From assembly GCF_014904745.1 (NCBI RefSeq), contig NZ_JACZCS010000014.1, positions 306,118-370,117 of the forward strand: 64,000 nt of DNA, written 5' to 3'. Under the pieces are notes generated by a model, which saw only the letters and a list, made by a program, of their open reading frames with translations, was not told the origin of the DNA and ran no database searches. Shown piece by piece: positions 18,608 through 27,385 of the stretch (positions within the stretch are counted from its first letter, which is position 1; each line of letters starts with the position of its first letter). The position numbers and the translations under genes are program-made. This DNA is from Oricola nitratireducens (lineage in GTDB: Bacteria; Pseudomonadota; Alphaproteobacteria; Rhizobiales; Rhizobiaceae).

Positions 18608-20536
18608 TCAGAAAGAACGCGACGGACGGCCCGAGGAAACCCCGAATCCGTCGACAAGCGCCTCGATCGATTCGGTCTCGTCGATCTCCTTGCGAAGATC
18701 GGCCAGGCGGCCGAAATTCATGTCGTTGCCGTCATTGGCATAGGCATTTTGCGCGGCTCCCAGTTCGCGGCGCAGGGTGCGGGCGCGGCGGTGCAGGCGC
18801 AACGCCTGGCGGAATCCCTCGAGCGCATCGTCATGCGCCGCCGCCTCCGTCGCCGTCCACAGACGGGTGCGCCGAATGAGCGCGTCGAGCGTGGCGATGG
18901 TCGCGGCCTGGGCGGCGACGGCCTTGTGCTCGAGCAGCGCGGCGCGGTCGCGCGGGCGCCCGGTGGCGCAGGCTTCGAGGATGGCGCTGCGCAGCCGCTC
19001 CAGCCCGCCATGATCGAGATCGAGGCCGGTGAAATCGTCGAAATGGTCGGCGAGCAGGTCCGGATGGCACAGCACTGCCGAGACCAGCGCCGCCTCGCGC
19101 AGCGGCATGTCGTCGCCAGTGGTGCTCAACAGGCGCGACCGGGTCAGGCTTTCCGAGATCGCCAGCCGGCCACCCGCCGCGCCGCCGCGGCCGCCGCCAC
19201 GGCCATAGCGGTTGCCACCCTGCCCTTGCTGCTTGCCCCGGCCCTGGTGCGGCGCGCCGAACTGGGCGTTGGTGCGATCGCGCATCGCCTGACCGTAGTG
19301 GCGGCGCACGCTTTCGTCCTGGATCTGGCTGGTCGCCTCACGCAGCGTCTTTTCGAGCTGGGCGCGCTGTTCCGGCGTCTCGAACACCTTGCCGCTGGTT
19401 TCGCGCGACCACAGCATGTCGGCGAGCGGCTTGGCGCTTTTCAGGATCGCGTCGAAGGCCTCGCGCCCGCCGGTCTTGACGAGATCGTCGGGGTCCTTGC
19501 CCTCCGGCAACAGCGCGTAGCGCACCGAGCGGCCCGGTTTCAGCCCCGGCAAGGCGAGATCGAGCGAGCGCCAGGCGGCGCGCACGCCCGCCTTGTCGCC
19601 GTCAAAGCAGAGCACCGGCTCCTGCGTGACGCGCCAGAGGAGATCGAGCTGGCTTTCGGTCAGCGCGGTGCCAAGCGGCGCGACCGCGTTGGCGATGCCG
19701 GCCTGGTCGAGCGCGATGACGTCCATATAGCCCTCGACGGCTACGATCGTGCCGGCCTGGCGGACGGCTTCGCGAGCGCGGCGGAAATTGTAGAGAATAT
19801 TGCCCTTGTGGAAGAGCTCGGTCTCGGGCGAGTTGAGATATTTCGCCGGCACGTCGGGCGACAGCGCCCTGCCCCCGAAGGCGATGATGCGGCCGCGCGC
19901 GTCCTCGATCGGGAACATGATGCGGTCGCGGAAGCGGTCGAAGGAGACCGGAATGTCGTCGCCGAAGACGACGAGACCGCAGGCCTCGATCTGTTCGCGC
20001 GAGGCGCCCTTCGACGCCAGATGCTCCTTCAGCGCGTTGCGGCTGTCGGGCGCGTAGCCGAGGCGGAACTTCTTCTGCGTCTGCCCCGACAGGCCGCGGT
20101 CGCGCAGATAGGCGCGTGCCCTGGCGCCGGCGGAGGTCTGCAGCTGCGCCTCGAAAAAGGCGACCGCCATTTCCATGACGTCGTGCAGCGTGGCGCGGAT
20201 CTGTTCGCGCCGTTCGGCTTCGGGATCGCGCTCCGGCATCGGCACGCCCGCCATGTCGGCGATCTGCTGCACGGCCTCGGGAAAGGAGACCCCGTCGAGT
20301 TCGGTCAGGAAGCGGAAATGATCTCCCGACACGCCGCAGCCGAAACAGTGGTAACGGCCCTTCTTGTCCTCGCAGTGGAAGCTCGGCGTCTTCTCGCCGT
20401 GGAAGGGGCAGCAGGCCCAGTAATCGCCGCGCGGCGCGTTGGTCTTGCGCTTGTCCCAGGACACGCGCTTGCCGATCACGTCCGATATCGGAACGCGGTC
20501 GCGTATCTCGTCGAGAAATGATTGCGGAAAGCGCAT
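18608..20536 (-). CDS. dnaG: DNA primase
   Basis: Synthesises RNA primers at the replication fork together with DnaB helicase. The 642 residues begin MRFPQSFLDEIRDRVPISDVIG; this start (20536) is the family start, and the longer frame adds unrelated residues. The zinc-binding CHC2 domain is complete (CPFHGEKTPSF, then YHCFGCG). The TOPRIM domain shows IVAVEGYMDVIAL and the FDGDKAG metal site. A Gly/Arg/Gln-rich stretch around residue 430-450 links to the C-terminal helicase-binding region. It is upstream of rpoD, a classical neighbourhood without rpsU here. Confidence 0.97.
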   Translation of the reverse strand: MRFPQSFLDEIRDRVPISDVIGKRVSWDKRKTNAPRGDYWACCPFHGEKTPSFHCEDKKGRYHCFGCGVSGDHFRFLTELDGVSFPEAVQQIADMAGVPMPERDPEAERREQIRATLHDVMEMAVAFFEAQLQTSAGARARAYLRDRGLSGQTQKKFRLGYAPDSRNALKEHLASKGASREQIEACGLVVFGDDIPVSFDRFRDRIMFPIEDARGRIIAFGGRALSPDVPAKYLNSPETELFHKGNILYNFRRAREAVRQAGTIVAVEGYMDVIALDQAGIANAVAPLGTALTESQLDLLWRVTQEPVLCFDGDKAGVRAAWRSLDLALPGLKPGRSVRYALLPEGKDPDDLVKTGGREAFDAILKSAKPLADMLWSRETSGKVFETPEQRAQLEKTLREATSQIQDESVRRHYGQAMRDRTNAQFGAPHQGRGKQQGQGGNRYGRGGGRGGAAGGRLAISESLTRSRLLSTTGDDMPLREAALVSAVLCHPDLLADHFDDFTGLDLDHGGLERLRSAILEACATGRPRDRAALLEHKAVAAQAATIATLDALIRRTRLWTATEAAAHDDALEGFRQALRLHRRARTLRRELGAAQNAYANDGNDMNFGRLADLRKEIDETESIEALVDGFGVSSGRPSRSF

Positions 20537-20658
20537 CGCCGGCCTTTTTGGGAATCTCACCCCTCTATACAGGTCACGCGCGGCAAAGGCCAAGACGCGG
20601 TTGCCGCGTCCTCGCTATTCACAGGCCGGCAAGTCACAGACCCGCAAGCCGGACGGCG

Positions 20659-20970
20659 CTACTTGTGGAAGAACTTGAAAAAAGCGGCGACCTTGGCGGC
20701 GTTGTTCGTTGTCCGGTCGAACTCGACGCCGAGCATGCGCGGACGCACCCAGCGCACGACCCCATTGATGCAGCCGATCTTGTCGCTGTGCAACTCGACG
20801 AAATCGCCAGCATTGAAGCTGGAGGTGTTGTGCATCTCGACACCGACGCCATTGTCGGAAATGTCGACAACCATGCCGGCGGCCGTCTCGAAGCGATGGT
20901 TTATCTTCACGAACATGCGCGTTCCATGACGCGTCGCTGTGCGCTGGTCTCGCTGCTGTGCCAGGTTCAC
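20659..20970 (-). CDS. PilZ domain protein
   Basis: Single-domain protein of 103 aa. The start is GTG, supported by AGAGG 6 bp upstream. The PilZ c-di-GMP motif is present as RTATRHGTR (RxxxR) followed by VDISDNGVGVEM (D/NxSxxG), and the barrel ends GVVRWVRPRMLGVEFDR. It presumably binds c-di-GMP and relays it to motility or surface functions; the partner is unknown. It is divergent from lrgA, and the shared gap carries a long perfect inverted repeat. Confidence 0.93.
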   Translation of the reverse strand: MNLAQQRDQRTATRHGTRMFVKINHRFETAAGMVVDISDNGVGVEMHNTSSFNAGDFVELHSDKIGCINGVVRWVRPRMLGVEFDRTTNNAAKVAAFFKFFHK

Positions 20971-20984
20971 GGCGGACCTCTTTC

Positions 20985-21052
20985 CGTTATTACCCGGTTA
21001 AACTCGCAAAAAAATCCAAAGAAACGGTTTAATTGTCCTGACGGTAATAACG
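20985..21052. promoter_or_regulatory. inverted repeat in the pilZ/lrgA divergent region
   Basis: CGTTATTACC (20985-20994) and GGTAATAACG (21043-21052) are perfect 10-bp inverted arms 48 bp apart, between divergent genes. They could be two binding sites for one regulator joined by looping, or one long hairpin. The GGTTAAAC and GGTTTAAT elements lie between them. Confidence 0.4.
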
Positions 21053-21125
21053 CGCAACGCACCCGCGGCTTTCGACAAGACATTCCTTTGCATGTGCTAC
21101 ATCATGCCTCCGACGGAGGTGCACG

Positions 21126-21488
21126 ATGCTTAATTACCTGACCCTGATCTTTGCCTGCCAGCTTGCCGGCGAGGCCTTCGTGGCGACGACCGGCATACCG
21201 GTGCCCGGACCCGTCATGGGCATGGTGCTGCTCTTTGCCGGTCTTGCCATCCGCGGCTCGATTCCGAAGGACCTCGACACGGTCTCGGGCGCGCTGTTGT
21301 CCAACCTGTCGCTGCTGTTCGTGCCGGCCGGCACCGGCATCATGGTGCATCTGAAGCTGCTCGCCGGCGATGGCATCGCGGTTTCGGTCGCGCTGATCGT
21401 CTCGACGGTGGCGACCATCGCGGTCACAGGGCTGCTGATGCAGGCGTTGACCGTGCGCAAACGCCGGGGGCAGTCCGATGCAGAGTGA
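21126..21488 (+). CDS. lrgA: CidA/LrgA family membrane protein
   Basis: Holin-like inner-membrane protein of 120 aa with four hydrophobic segments. Diagnostic is the segment GIPVPGPVMGMVLLFAGLAIRG followed by LLSNLSLLFVPAGTGIMVHL. Family members form oligomeric pores linked to murein-hydrolase export, cell lysis control, or pyruvate/short-acid transport. GGAGG lies 6 bp before the ATG. The lrgB gene starts 11 bp before this gene's stop, so the pair is translationally coupled. Confidence 0.93.
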   Translation: MLNYLTLIFACQLAGEAFVATTGIPVPGPVMGMVLLFAGLAIRGSIPKDLDTVSGALLSNLSLLFVPAGTGIMVHLKLLAGDGIAVSVALIVSTVATIAVTGLLMQALTVRKRRGQSDAE

Positions 21489-22209
21489 CATCCCGACCGA
21501 TTTGCAGACCGTCTGGGTCTATCTGTCGGCGAGCCCGCTGCTGCACCTGACGATGACACTGGCCGCCTACCAGGCCGGCATGTGGATCTACAAACGCGGC
21601 GGGATGAACCCGCTGCTCAATCCGGTGCTGATCGCGGTGGTCGCGCTGGTGACGATCCTCAGCGTGACCGGCACGTCCTACGATACGTTCTTCGAAGGCG
21701 CGCAATTCGTGCATTTCCTGCTCGGGCCGGCGACGGTCGCGCTCGCGGTTCCGCTCTACCGCCAGTTCCACCGGGTGCGCGAATCGGCCTTTGCCATCGC
21801 GGTCAGCCTGATAACGGGCTCCGCCTTTGCGGCAGCGAGCGCTATGGGGATCGCGTGGGCGCTCGGTGCGGGACAGACGACCATCATCTCGATCGGGCCA
21901 AAATCGGTGACCGCGCCTGTCGCCATGGGGATCGCGGAAAGCCTCGGCGGCCTGCCCTCGCTGACGGCAGTGCTGGTGATCGCCACCGGTATTCTCGGCG
22001 CGGCGCTCGGGCCGCTGGTTCTCAATCTCGTCGGCGTGAAGGACTGGGCATCGCGCGGCTTTGCCATGGGCACCGCCGCGCATGGCATCGGCACGGCGCG
22101 CGCGCTGCAGGTCAACGAGATCGCCGGCGCGTTTTCCGGCCTCGCCATGGGGCTCAACGCGCTGGCGACGGCAATCCTCTTGCCACTGGCCTGGTCGATT
22201 TTCCGATGA
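21478..22209 (+). CDS. lrgB: LrgB family protein
   Basis: Inner-membrane partner of LrgA, 243 aa with seven or so hydrophobic segments. It shows the family motifs GMNPLLNPVLIAV and FLLGPATVALAVPLYRQ, then IGPKSVTAPVAMGIAESLGG and a C-terminal GTAAHGIGTARALQ with conserved glycines. The start overlaps lrgA by 11 bp. It acts with LrgA as a two-component holin-like or carboxylate transport system. It is convergent with the yqeY-type gene. Confidence 0.95.
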   Translation: MQSDIPTDLQTVWVYLSASPLLHLTMTLAAYQAGMWIYKRGGMNPLLNPVLIAVVALVTILSVTGTSYDTFFEGAQFVHFLLGPATVALAVPLYRQFHRVRESAFAIAVSLITGSAFAAASAMGIAWALGAGQTTIISIGPKSVTAPVAMGIAESLGGLPSLTAVLVIATGILGAALGPLVLNLVGVKDWASRGFAMGTAAHGIGTARALQVNEIAGAFSGLAMGLNALATAILLPLAWSIFR

Positions 22210-22239
22210 GAACAAGGACCGCGAACGGCGGCCCTTCGG

Positions 22240-22695
22240 CTACTGCGACAGGATGCTCTTGACGAGGCCGCTGGCCTTGGAGAAATCCATCTGGCCGGAA
22301 AAGCGCTCCTTCAGCGTCGACATGCATTTGCCGACATCGCGCAGACCTTCCGCCCCGGTTTCCCGGACGACGTTCTCGCAAGCCTGCTCGACCTCTTCCT
22401 CGCACATCTGCTTGGGCAGAAACTCGAGGATCACCGCCGATTCCTGGCGTTCCTGATCGGCGAGCTCGAGCCGGCCGGCCTGTTCGTAGGTCTCGGCGGA
22501 TTCACGGCGCTGCTTGACCATCTTGGTCAGGATCTCGCTGATTTCCTCGTCGGAAACGGGATCCTTGCCGTTGGAACGGTTGGCAATGTCGCGATCCTTC
22601 ACCGCCGCGCAAATCAGGCGCAGGGTGGAAACACGACATTTATCCTGTGATTTTTGAGCATCTTTTAGCGCAGCTTGAATCGCATCGCGCATCAT
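22240..22695 (-). CDS. GatB/YqeY domain protein
   Basis: Cytoplasmic helical protein of about 151 aa. The ATG at 22695 is chosen because GAGGAG ends 5 bp before it; a GTG at 22701 and an ATG at 22692 are alternatives. Motifs: RVSTLRLICAAVKDRDIA and EFLPKQMCEEEVEQ, ending DFSKASGLVKSILS. YqeY resembles the tail domain of the GatB amidotransferase subunit and may bind tRNA; its role is not settled. It is divergent from carA across a 275-bp gap. Confidence 0.92.
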   Translation of the reverse strand: MMRDAIQAALKDAQKSQDKCRVSTLRLICAAVKDRDIANRSNGKDPVSDEEISEILTKMVKQRRESAETYEQAGRLELADQERQESAVILEFLPKQMCEEEVEQACENVVRETGAEGLRDVGKCMSTLKERFSGQMDFSKASGLVKSILSQ

Positions 22696-22970
22696 TCGCA
22701 CTCCTCGATGGTCGCCGGAACATAGCGCTGTTCAAACCGTAGCGCAAGTGCGGCAATCATCGTTATCATATTGATACAACTAGCTTTTTTCATTCACAGC
22801 CATAAGTTGAACGGCCTGGAAACACAAAAAAGCCACATACCGCAGCGATCTCCAGATCGCAATTTCCGTCCGGATTCCTCCCGGCGGACGCGGTGTTTTC
22901 AGGCGCAACATATGGTGATACAGCCCCGCCTCGACAAGATACCGCGCGTTCACCCTTTCGAGACCGATCC
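22696..22970. promoter_or_regulatory. carA upstream region
   Basis: This 275-bp divergent gap holds a short palindrome TATCA-TAT-TGATA (22764-22776), a CGATCT-CC-AGATCG hairpin around 22850 and a GTCCG/CGGAC stem near 22870-22895, the last two inside the probable carA leader. No open frame was recognised. The promoters of carA and the yqeY-type gene must lie here. Confidence 0.4.
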
Positions 22971-24203
22971 ATGACCGAATCAACATCCACGCAATCCACC
23001 CAGGCCGGCGAGGCCTGGACAGTGGAAAAACCGACCGCCCTGCTCGTTCTCGCCGACGGAACGGTGCTGGAGGGCAAAGGCTTCGGCGCGACCGGCGCCG
23101 TGGAGGCGGAAGTCTGCTTCAACACGGCGATCACCGGCTACGAAGAAATCCTGACCGATCCGTCCTATGCGGGCCAGATCGTCACCTTCACGTTCCCGCA
23201 TATCGGCAATATCGGCACCAATGACGAGGACATGGAAGACCTGACCCCGGCGCGCCGCGCCGGCGCCGTCGGCGCGATCTTCAAGGCCGACATCACCGAT
23301 CCGTCGAACTACCGGGCCGCCGGCCATCTCGACACCTGGCTGAAGTCGCGCGGCATCGTCGCACTGTCGGGTATCGATACGCGCGCGCTGACCGCCTATA
23401 TCCGCGAACACGGCGTTCCGAACGCGGTCATCGCGCATGATCCGAACGGCAATTTCGACGTCGAGGCGCTGAAGACGCGCGCCAAGGCCTGGGGCGGCCT
23501 CGTCGGCCTCGATCTCGCCAAGGAAGTGACCTCCGGCCAGTCCTCGACATGGTGCGAGACGCCGTGGAGGTGGAACGAGGGTTACGGCGAGCACGAGGTT
23601 CTTGACACCGACATCCATATCGTCGCGCTCGATTTCGGCGTGAAGCGCAACATCCTGCGGCTGCTGGCCGGTCTTGGCGCGAAAGTGACCGTGCTGCCGG
23701 CGACTGCGAGCGCGGACGACGTGCTGGCGCTCAATCCCGACGGCATCTTCCTGTCCAACGGGCCGGGCGACCCGGAAGCGACCGGCGACTATGCCGTGCC
23801 GACGATCAAGAAACTGCTGGAGACCGGCATCCCGATGTTCGGCATCTGCCTCGGCCACCAGATGCTGGCGCTGGCGCTCGGCGCCAAGACCGTGAAGATG
23901 CACCAAGGTCATCACGGCGCGAACCATCCGGTCAAGGATCACACCACCGGCAAGGTCGAGATCGTGTCGATGAACCACGGTTTCGCGGTCGATTCCAAAT
24001 CGCTGCCGAAGGGCGTGACGGAAACGCATGTGTCGCTGTTCGACGGGTCGAATTGCGGCCTCGCCGTCGACGGCAAGCCGGTGTTCTCGGTGCAGCACCA
24101 CCCCGAAGCCTCGCCGGGGCCGCAGGACAGCCACTATCTGTTCCGCCGCTTCATCAACCTGATCCGCGAAAAGCGCGGCGAGCCGGCGCTGGCCGAGCGC
24201 TGA
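22971..24203 (+). CDS. carA: carbamoyl-phosphate synthase small subunit
   Basis: Glutaminase subunit that delivers ammonia to CarB for carbamoyl phosphate, feeding arginine and pyrimidine synthesis. The 410 residues carry the CarA N-terminal domain (FGATGAVEAEVCFNTAITGYEEILTDPSY) and a class I glutamine amidotransferase domain with the nucleophile elbow MFGICLGHQML and the catalytic His/Glu in VQHHPEASPG. The start follows the family pattern, with an extended N-terminus of about 20 residues. carB is more than 10 kb downstream, so the subunits are not in one operon. Confidence 0.98.
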   Translation: MTESTSTQSTQAGEAWTVEKPTALLVLADGTVLEGKGFGATGAVEAEVCFNTAITGYEEILTDPSYAGQIVTFTFPHIGNIGTNDEDMEDLTPARRAGAVGAIFKADITDPSNYRAAGHLDTWLKSRGIVALSGIDTRALTAYIREHGVPNAVIAHDPNGNFDVEALKTRAKAWGGLVGLDLAKEVTSGQSSTWCETPWRWNEGYGEHEVLDTDIHIVALDFGVKRNILRLLAGLGAKVTVLPATASADDVLALNPDGIFLSNGPGDPEATGDYAVPTIKKLLETGIPMFGICLGHQMLALALGAKTVKMHQGHHGANHPVKDHTTGKVEIVSMNHGFAVDSKSLPKGVTETHVSLFDGSNCGLAVDGKPVFSVQHHPEASPGPQDSHYLFRRFINLIREKRGEPALAER

Positions 24204-24248
24204 AAGCGCCGCTCTTTCCTATTTGCCGGGATACGCTAGTCTCGGTGC

Positions 24249-25562
24249 ATGGGATCGGTTGACGCGAACAGCTGGCTGGACTGGATCGTAGCCTTCGCCC
24301 ACCGGGTGCAGGGCTATATCGCCCAGCCCTGGACATTCTACCAGTTCGCCATCATCGCGGGCTGTTTCGCCGTCGCCTATCTGTTGTCGCTGCGCATCGA
24401 GCCGGCGCTGGAGGCGCGCGCCCGGCGCATCAAGGGCAATCCCGGCCTGCTGCGGGTGATCGTCGCTTTCATGCGGCGAACCGAGTGGGTGCTGTTTCTC
24501 GTCTTCGTCGAGATCGCGCGCGAAATCATCCTCGCGACGACATGGCCGAGCCGCAGCTACATGCTGTCGCTGGCGCTGGTGCTGGGCTTCACCTGGCTCG
24601 CCGCCTCGGTGCTGACGCGGATCATCCGCAGCCGAGCGATCGCCCGGTTCGTCGCGCTCTGCGTCTTCGTCTATGTCGCGACCGGCGTGCTCGACATCCG
24701 AGATTCCGTCGAGGCCGCGCTCGACAGCGTCGCCGTCGATCTCGGCGATTTCCGCCTGTCGGCGCTGTTCTTCGTCAAGGCCATCGCGGTGACGGCGGTG
24801 CTGTTGTGGGCGGCGCATCTTGTCGGCAGTTTCATCGACAACCGCATCGCGGCCAACGAGGACCTGTCGCCCTCGTTCAAGGTGCTGGCCGGAAAGGTCA
24901 TGCGCATCGGGCTGACGGTGCTGGCGGGGCTGATCGCACTGAACGCCATCGGCATCGACCTGACGGCGCTGACGATCTTTTCCGGCGCGGTCGGCGTCGG
25001 CATCGGCTTCGGGCTGCAGAAGGTCGTCTCGAACTTCATTTCCGGCGTGATCATCCTCGTCGACAAGTCGATCAAGCCCGGCGACACGATCGAACTCGGC
25101 GACACGTTCGGCTGGATCCGCGAATTGCGCGCCCGCTTCGTCTCGGTGATCACGCGCGACGGGCGCGAATATCTGATCCCGAACGAGGACCTGATCACCC
25201 ACCAGGTCGTCAACTGGTCGTTTTCGGACAGCTATATCCGCCTCGACGTCGATTTCGGCGTCTCCTACGACAGCGATCCGCACGAGGTGACGCGGATCGC
25301 GATTCAAGCGGCGCAGTCCGTCAACCGCGTCATCGGCATCAAGAAGCCGGTCTGCTGGATGACGGCCTTCGGCTCGTCGTCGCTGGATTTCAAGCTGCGA
25401 TTCTGGATCGCCGATCCGCAGAACGGGCTGACCAACATTCGCGGCCAGGTGCTGCTGGCGCTGTGGGACGCCTTCAAGGAGGCCGGCATCAAGATCCCCT
25501 TCCCGCATCGCGAAATCATCATGCGGACGCCGGTGGAGGTCAGAAAGGCGGACGAAACCTAG
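24249..25562 (+). CDS. MscS family mechanosensitive ion channel
   Basis: Inner-membrane channel of 437 aa. About five hydrophobic segments occupy residues 20-240, followed by the MscS pore helix and beta domain: TIFSGAVGVGIGFGLQKVVSNFISGVIILVDKSIKPGD is the family hallmark, then ITRDGREYLIPNEDLITHQVVNWS. It releases solutes on hypo-osmotic shock; the long N-terminus may modulate gating. It follows carA after 45 bp on the same strand. Its TAG stop overlaps the second copy of the palindromic repeat. Confidence 0.95.
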   Translation: MGSVDANSWLDWIVAFAHRVQGYIAQPWTFYQFAIIAGCFAVAYLLSLRIEPALEARARRIKGNPGLLRVIVAFMRRTEWVLFLVFVEIAREIILATTWPSRSYMLSLALVLGFTWLAASVLTRIIRSRAIARFVALCVFVYVATGVLDIRDSVEAALDSVAVDLGDFRLSALFFVKAIAVTAVLLWAAHLVGSFIDNRIAANEDLSPSFKVLAGKVMRIGLTVLAGLIALNAIGIDLTALTIFSGAVGVGIGFGLQKVVSNFISGVIILVDKSIKPGDTIELGDTFGWIRELRARFVSVITRDGREYLIPNEDLITHQVVNWSFSDSYIRLDVDFGVSYDSDPHEVTRIAIQAAQSVNRVIGIKKPVCWMTAFGSSSLDFKLRFWIADPQNGLTNIRGQVLLALWDAFKEAGIKIPFPHREIIMRTPVEVRKADET

Positions 25563-25661
25563 AGACGACCATCGTTTCGCGGAATCGACGACCGTCTCCA
25601 GTTGTCTGTTTTCACGCAATTCCGCACGGAAAACCGGTTTTCACTTTTCCCGGAATTGCTC
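25561..25661. repeat. RIME-like double-palindrome intergenic repeat, copy 2
   Basis: Same layout as 486-583. The first palindrome is imperfect here (GAGACGACCATCG at 25562-25574, CGACGACCGTCTC at 25586-25598). The second is GCAATTCCG (25616-25624) and CGGAATTGC (25651-25659), with the shared core ACGGAAAACCGGTTT. Both convergent genes end inside it: the MscS stop at its left edge and the DUF2937 stop TAG (25661-25663) at its right edge. It probably acts as a bidirectional terminator or mRNA-stabilising structure. Confidence 0.8.
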
Positions 25662-26269
25662 TAGCGCGGCAGGACCGGGCCGTCGGGATCGGGCAGGACT
25701 TCCGGCGGCGGGTCCGCATGGTCGCCGTGATAGGCGGCCGGACCGCGCCGCGTCGCCGCCATGCCACGCCGGCGTCCGGCGCCGGCAAGGCCGGTTCCGG
25801 CCCGTCTGGCGCCCTGCCCCAGCAGCGCAAACAGCAGGAAGCCGAGCGCCGCCCAGATCGCACCGGCGACCGTCACCGGAACGCCCGGTCGGAAATCCGA
25901 CCATGCGCCGCCGAAAAGCTGCGCGTCGGTCTCGCCGACCAGAACCAGCGGGCTGGCGGCATCCGGCCAGTTGGCAAACCGAGCGGACTGGCGCTGCAGG
26001 CTCTCGTAACGCCGGATGGTCTGGGTGATGGACAGGCCGCGATCGCGCAGGAACTCGTCGGCGGACGCCTTGTAGGCGGCGAGCGCCTGGCCGCGGGTCA
26101 GCGCGTGGTCTTTCGCATCGGAATCGAAATCGGTGACGACCATGCGCAGTTCCTCCAGCGCGCCGCCGAGCCGCTGGCGGTATTGCTGGGTGAATTCGGG
26201 CGCCTGCGACGTGACCACGCCGCCGGCAATCCCGACCGCCAAGACCAATGTCCGCCCAATCAAGGCCAT
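25661..26269 (-). CDS. DUF2937 family membrane protein
   Basis: Protein of 202 aa, started at 26269 where GGGAGG lies about 6 bp upstream. It has an N-terminal membrane segment (ALIGRTLVLAVGIAGGVVTS), the family signature SQAPEFTQQYRQRLGGALEELR, a helical region of about 90 residues, a second membrane segment (PVTVAGAIWAALGFLLFALLGQ) and an Arg/Pro-rich cytoplasmic tail. Function is unknown. The stop codon lies in the palindromic repeat. Confidence 0.85.
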   Translation of the reverse strand: MALIGRTLVLAVGIAGGVVTSQAPEFTQQYRQRLGGALEELRMVVTDFDSDAKDHALTRGQALAAYKASADEFLRDRGLSITQTIRRYESLQRQSARFANWPDAASPLVLVGETDAQLFGGAWSDFRPGVPVTVAGAIWAALGFLLFALLGQGARRAGTGLAGAGRRRGMAATRRGPAAYHGDHADPPPEVLPDPDGPVLPR

Positions 26270-26380
26270 GCCTACCTCCCGCAGCTTCCGTGTTTCTAAC
26301 ATATCCTGGCGAAAATTAATGCACGGGAGGGTTGCAGGTTTCCCCGGCCGCGAGGATTATCGGACATCGGAGGATTTCCC

Positions 26381-27376
26381 ATGAAAACGGTACAACTCGG
26401 AAAAGACGGTCCCGCCGTCTCGCGGGTCGGGCTCGGCTGCATGTCGATGGCCGGCGTCTACGGACCGGCCGACGACGCCGAGAGCATCGCGACCATTCAC
26501 GCGGCGATAGACGCCGGCATCTCGCTGATCGATACCGGCGATTTCTACGGCATGGGATCGAACGAGATACTGATCGGCCGCGCCCTGAAGGAGCGCAACC
26601 GCGACGACGTCACGATCAGCGTCAAGTTCGGGGCGCTGCGCGGCCCGGACGGGGCCTGGAACGGCTACGACGCGCGGCCGGCGGCAGTGAAGAATTTCCT
26701 CGCCTATTCGCTCACCCGCCTCGGCGTCGATTACATCGATATCTACCGGCCGGCGCGGATCGATCCGAACGTACCAATCGAGGAGACGATGGGCGCGATC
26801 AAGGATCTGATCGACGCCGGTTACGTGCGCCATGCAGGCCTTTCGGAAGCCGGCCCCGAAACGATCCGCCGGGCCGCATCGGAGGCTCCGGTCAGCGACC
26901 TGCAGATCGAATATTCGCTGGTCTCGCGCGGCATCGAGGACGCGATCCTGCCCGTCTGCCGCGAACTCGGCATCGCCATCACCGCCTACGGCATCCTGTC
27001 GCGCGGCATCCTCGGCGGACGCCGGAAGCCCGGAACGCCGAAACGCAAGGGCGACATCCGCGCCCGCATGCCACGCTACGACGCAGGCAACGAGGAGAAG
27101 AACCTGGCGCTGGCCGAGGCGCTTTTCCGGGTGGCGCAGGCCAAGGGCATGACCACGGCGCAGGCGGCGGTCGCCTGGGTGGCGGCGCAGGGCGACGACA
27201 TCGTGCCTCTGCTCGGTTCACGCACGCGCGAACAACTGGACGACCTCTTGGGCGGCGCGGAGGCGGCGCTTTCGGCCGAAGACCTCGCAGAAATCGAAAA
27301 AGCCGTCCCGAAGGGCGCGGCCGCCGGAGACCGCTACAACGCGGCGCAGATGGCGATGCTCGACAGCGAGAAATAG
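26381..27376 (+). CDS. aldo/keto reductase
   Basis: NADPH-dependent TIM-barrel oxidoreductase of 331 aa. It shows the N-terminal RVGLGCMSMAGVYGPADD, the catalytic tyrosine region LIDTGDFYGMGSNEILIGRAL, ISVKFG with the active-site lysine, and the cofactor-binding end VPLLGSRTREQLDD. It is close to the YakC/AKR13-like group. The usual catalytic histidine region reads VDYIDIYRPARID, where many relatives have an H at the R-P position, which may alter substrate range. GGAGG precedes the start. It is convergent with the DUF2161 gene (9 bp apart). Confidence 0.93.
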   Translation: MKTVQLGKDGPAVSRVGLGCMSMAGVYGPADDAESIATIHAAIDAGISLIDTGDFYGMGSNEILIGRALKERNRDDVTISVKFGALRGPDGAWNGYDARPAAVKNFLAYSLTRLGVDYIDIYRPARIDPNVPIEETMGAIKDLIDAGYVRHAGLSEAGPETIRRAASEAPVSDLQIEYSLVSRGIEDAILPVCRELGIAITAYGILSRGILGGRRKPGTPKRKGDIRARMPRYDAGNEEKNLALAEALFRVAQAKGMTTAQAAVAWVAAQGDDIVPLLGSRTREQLDDLLGGAEAALSAEDLAEIEKAVPKGAAAGDRYNAAQMAMLDSEK

Positions 27377-27385
27377 ACGGACAGT

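Noticed and set aside
22780..23134. Small minus-strand open frames between yqeY and carA
   Set aside because: No ribosome-binding site or recognisable domain; the gap is better explained as promoters and the carA leader.
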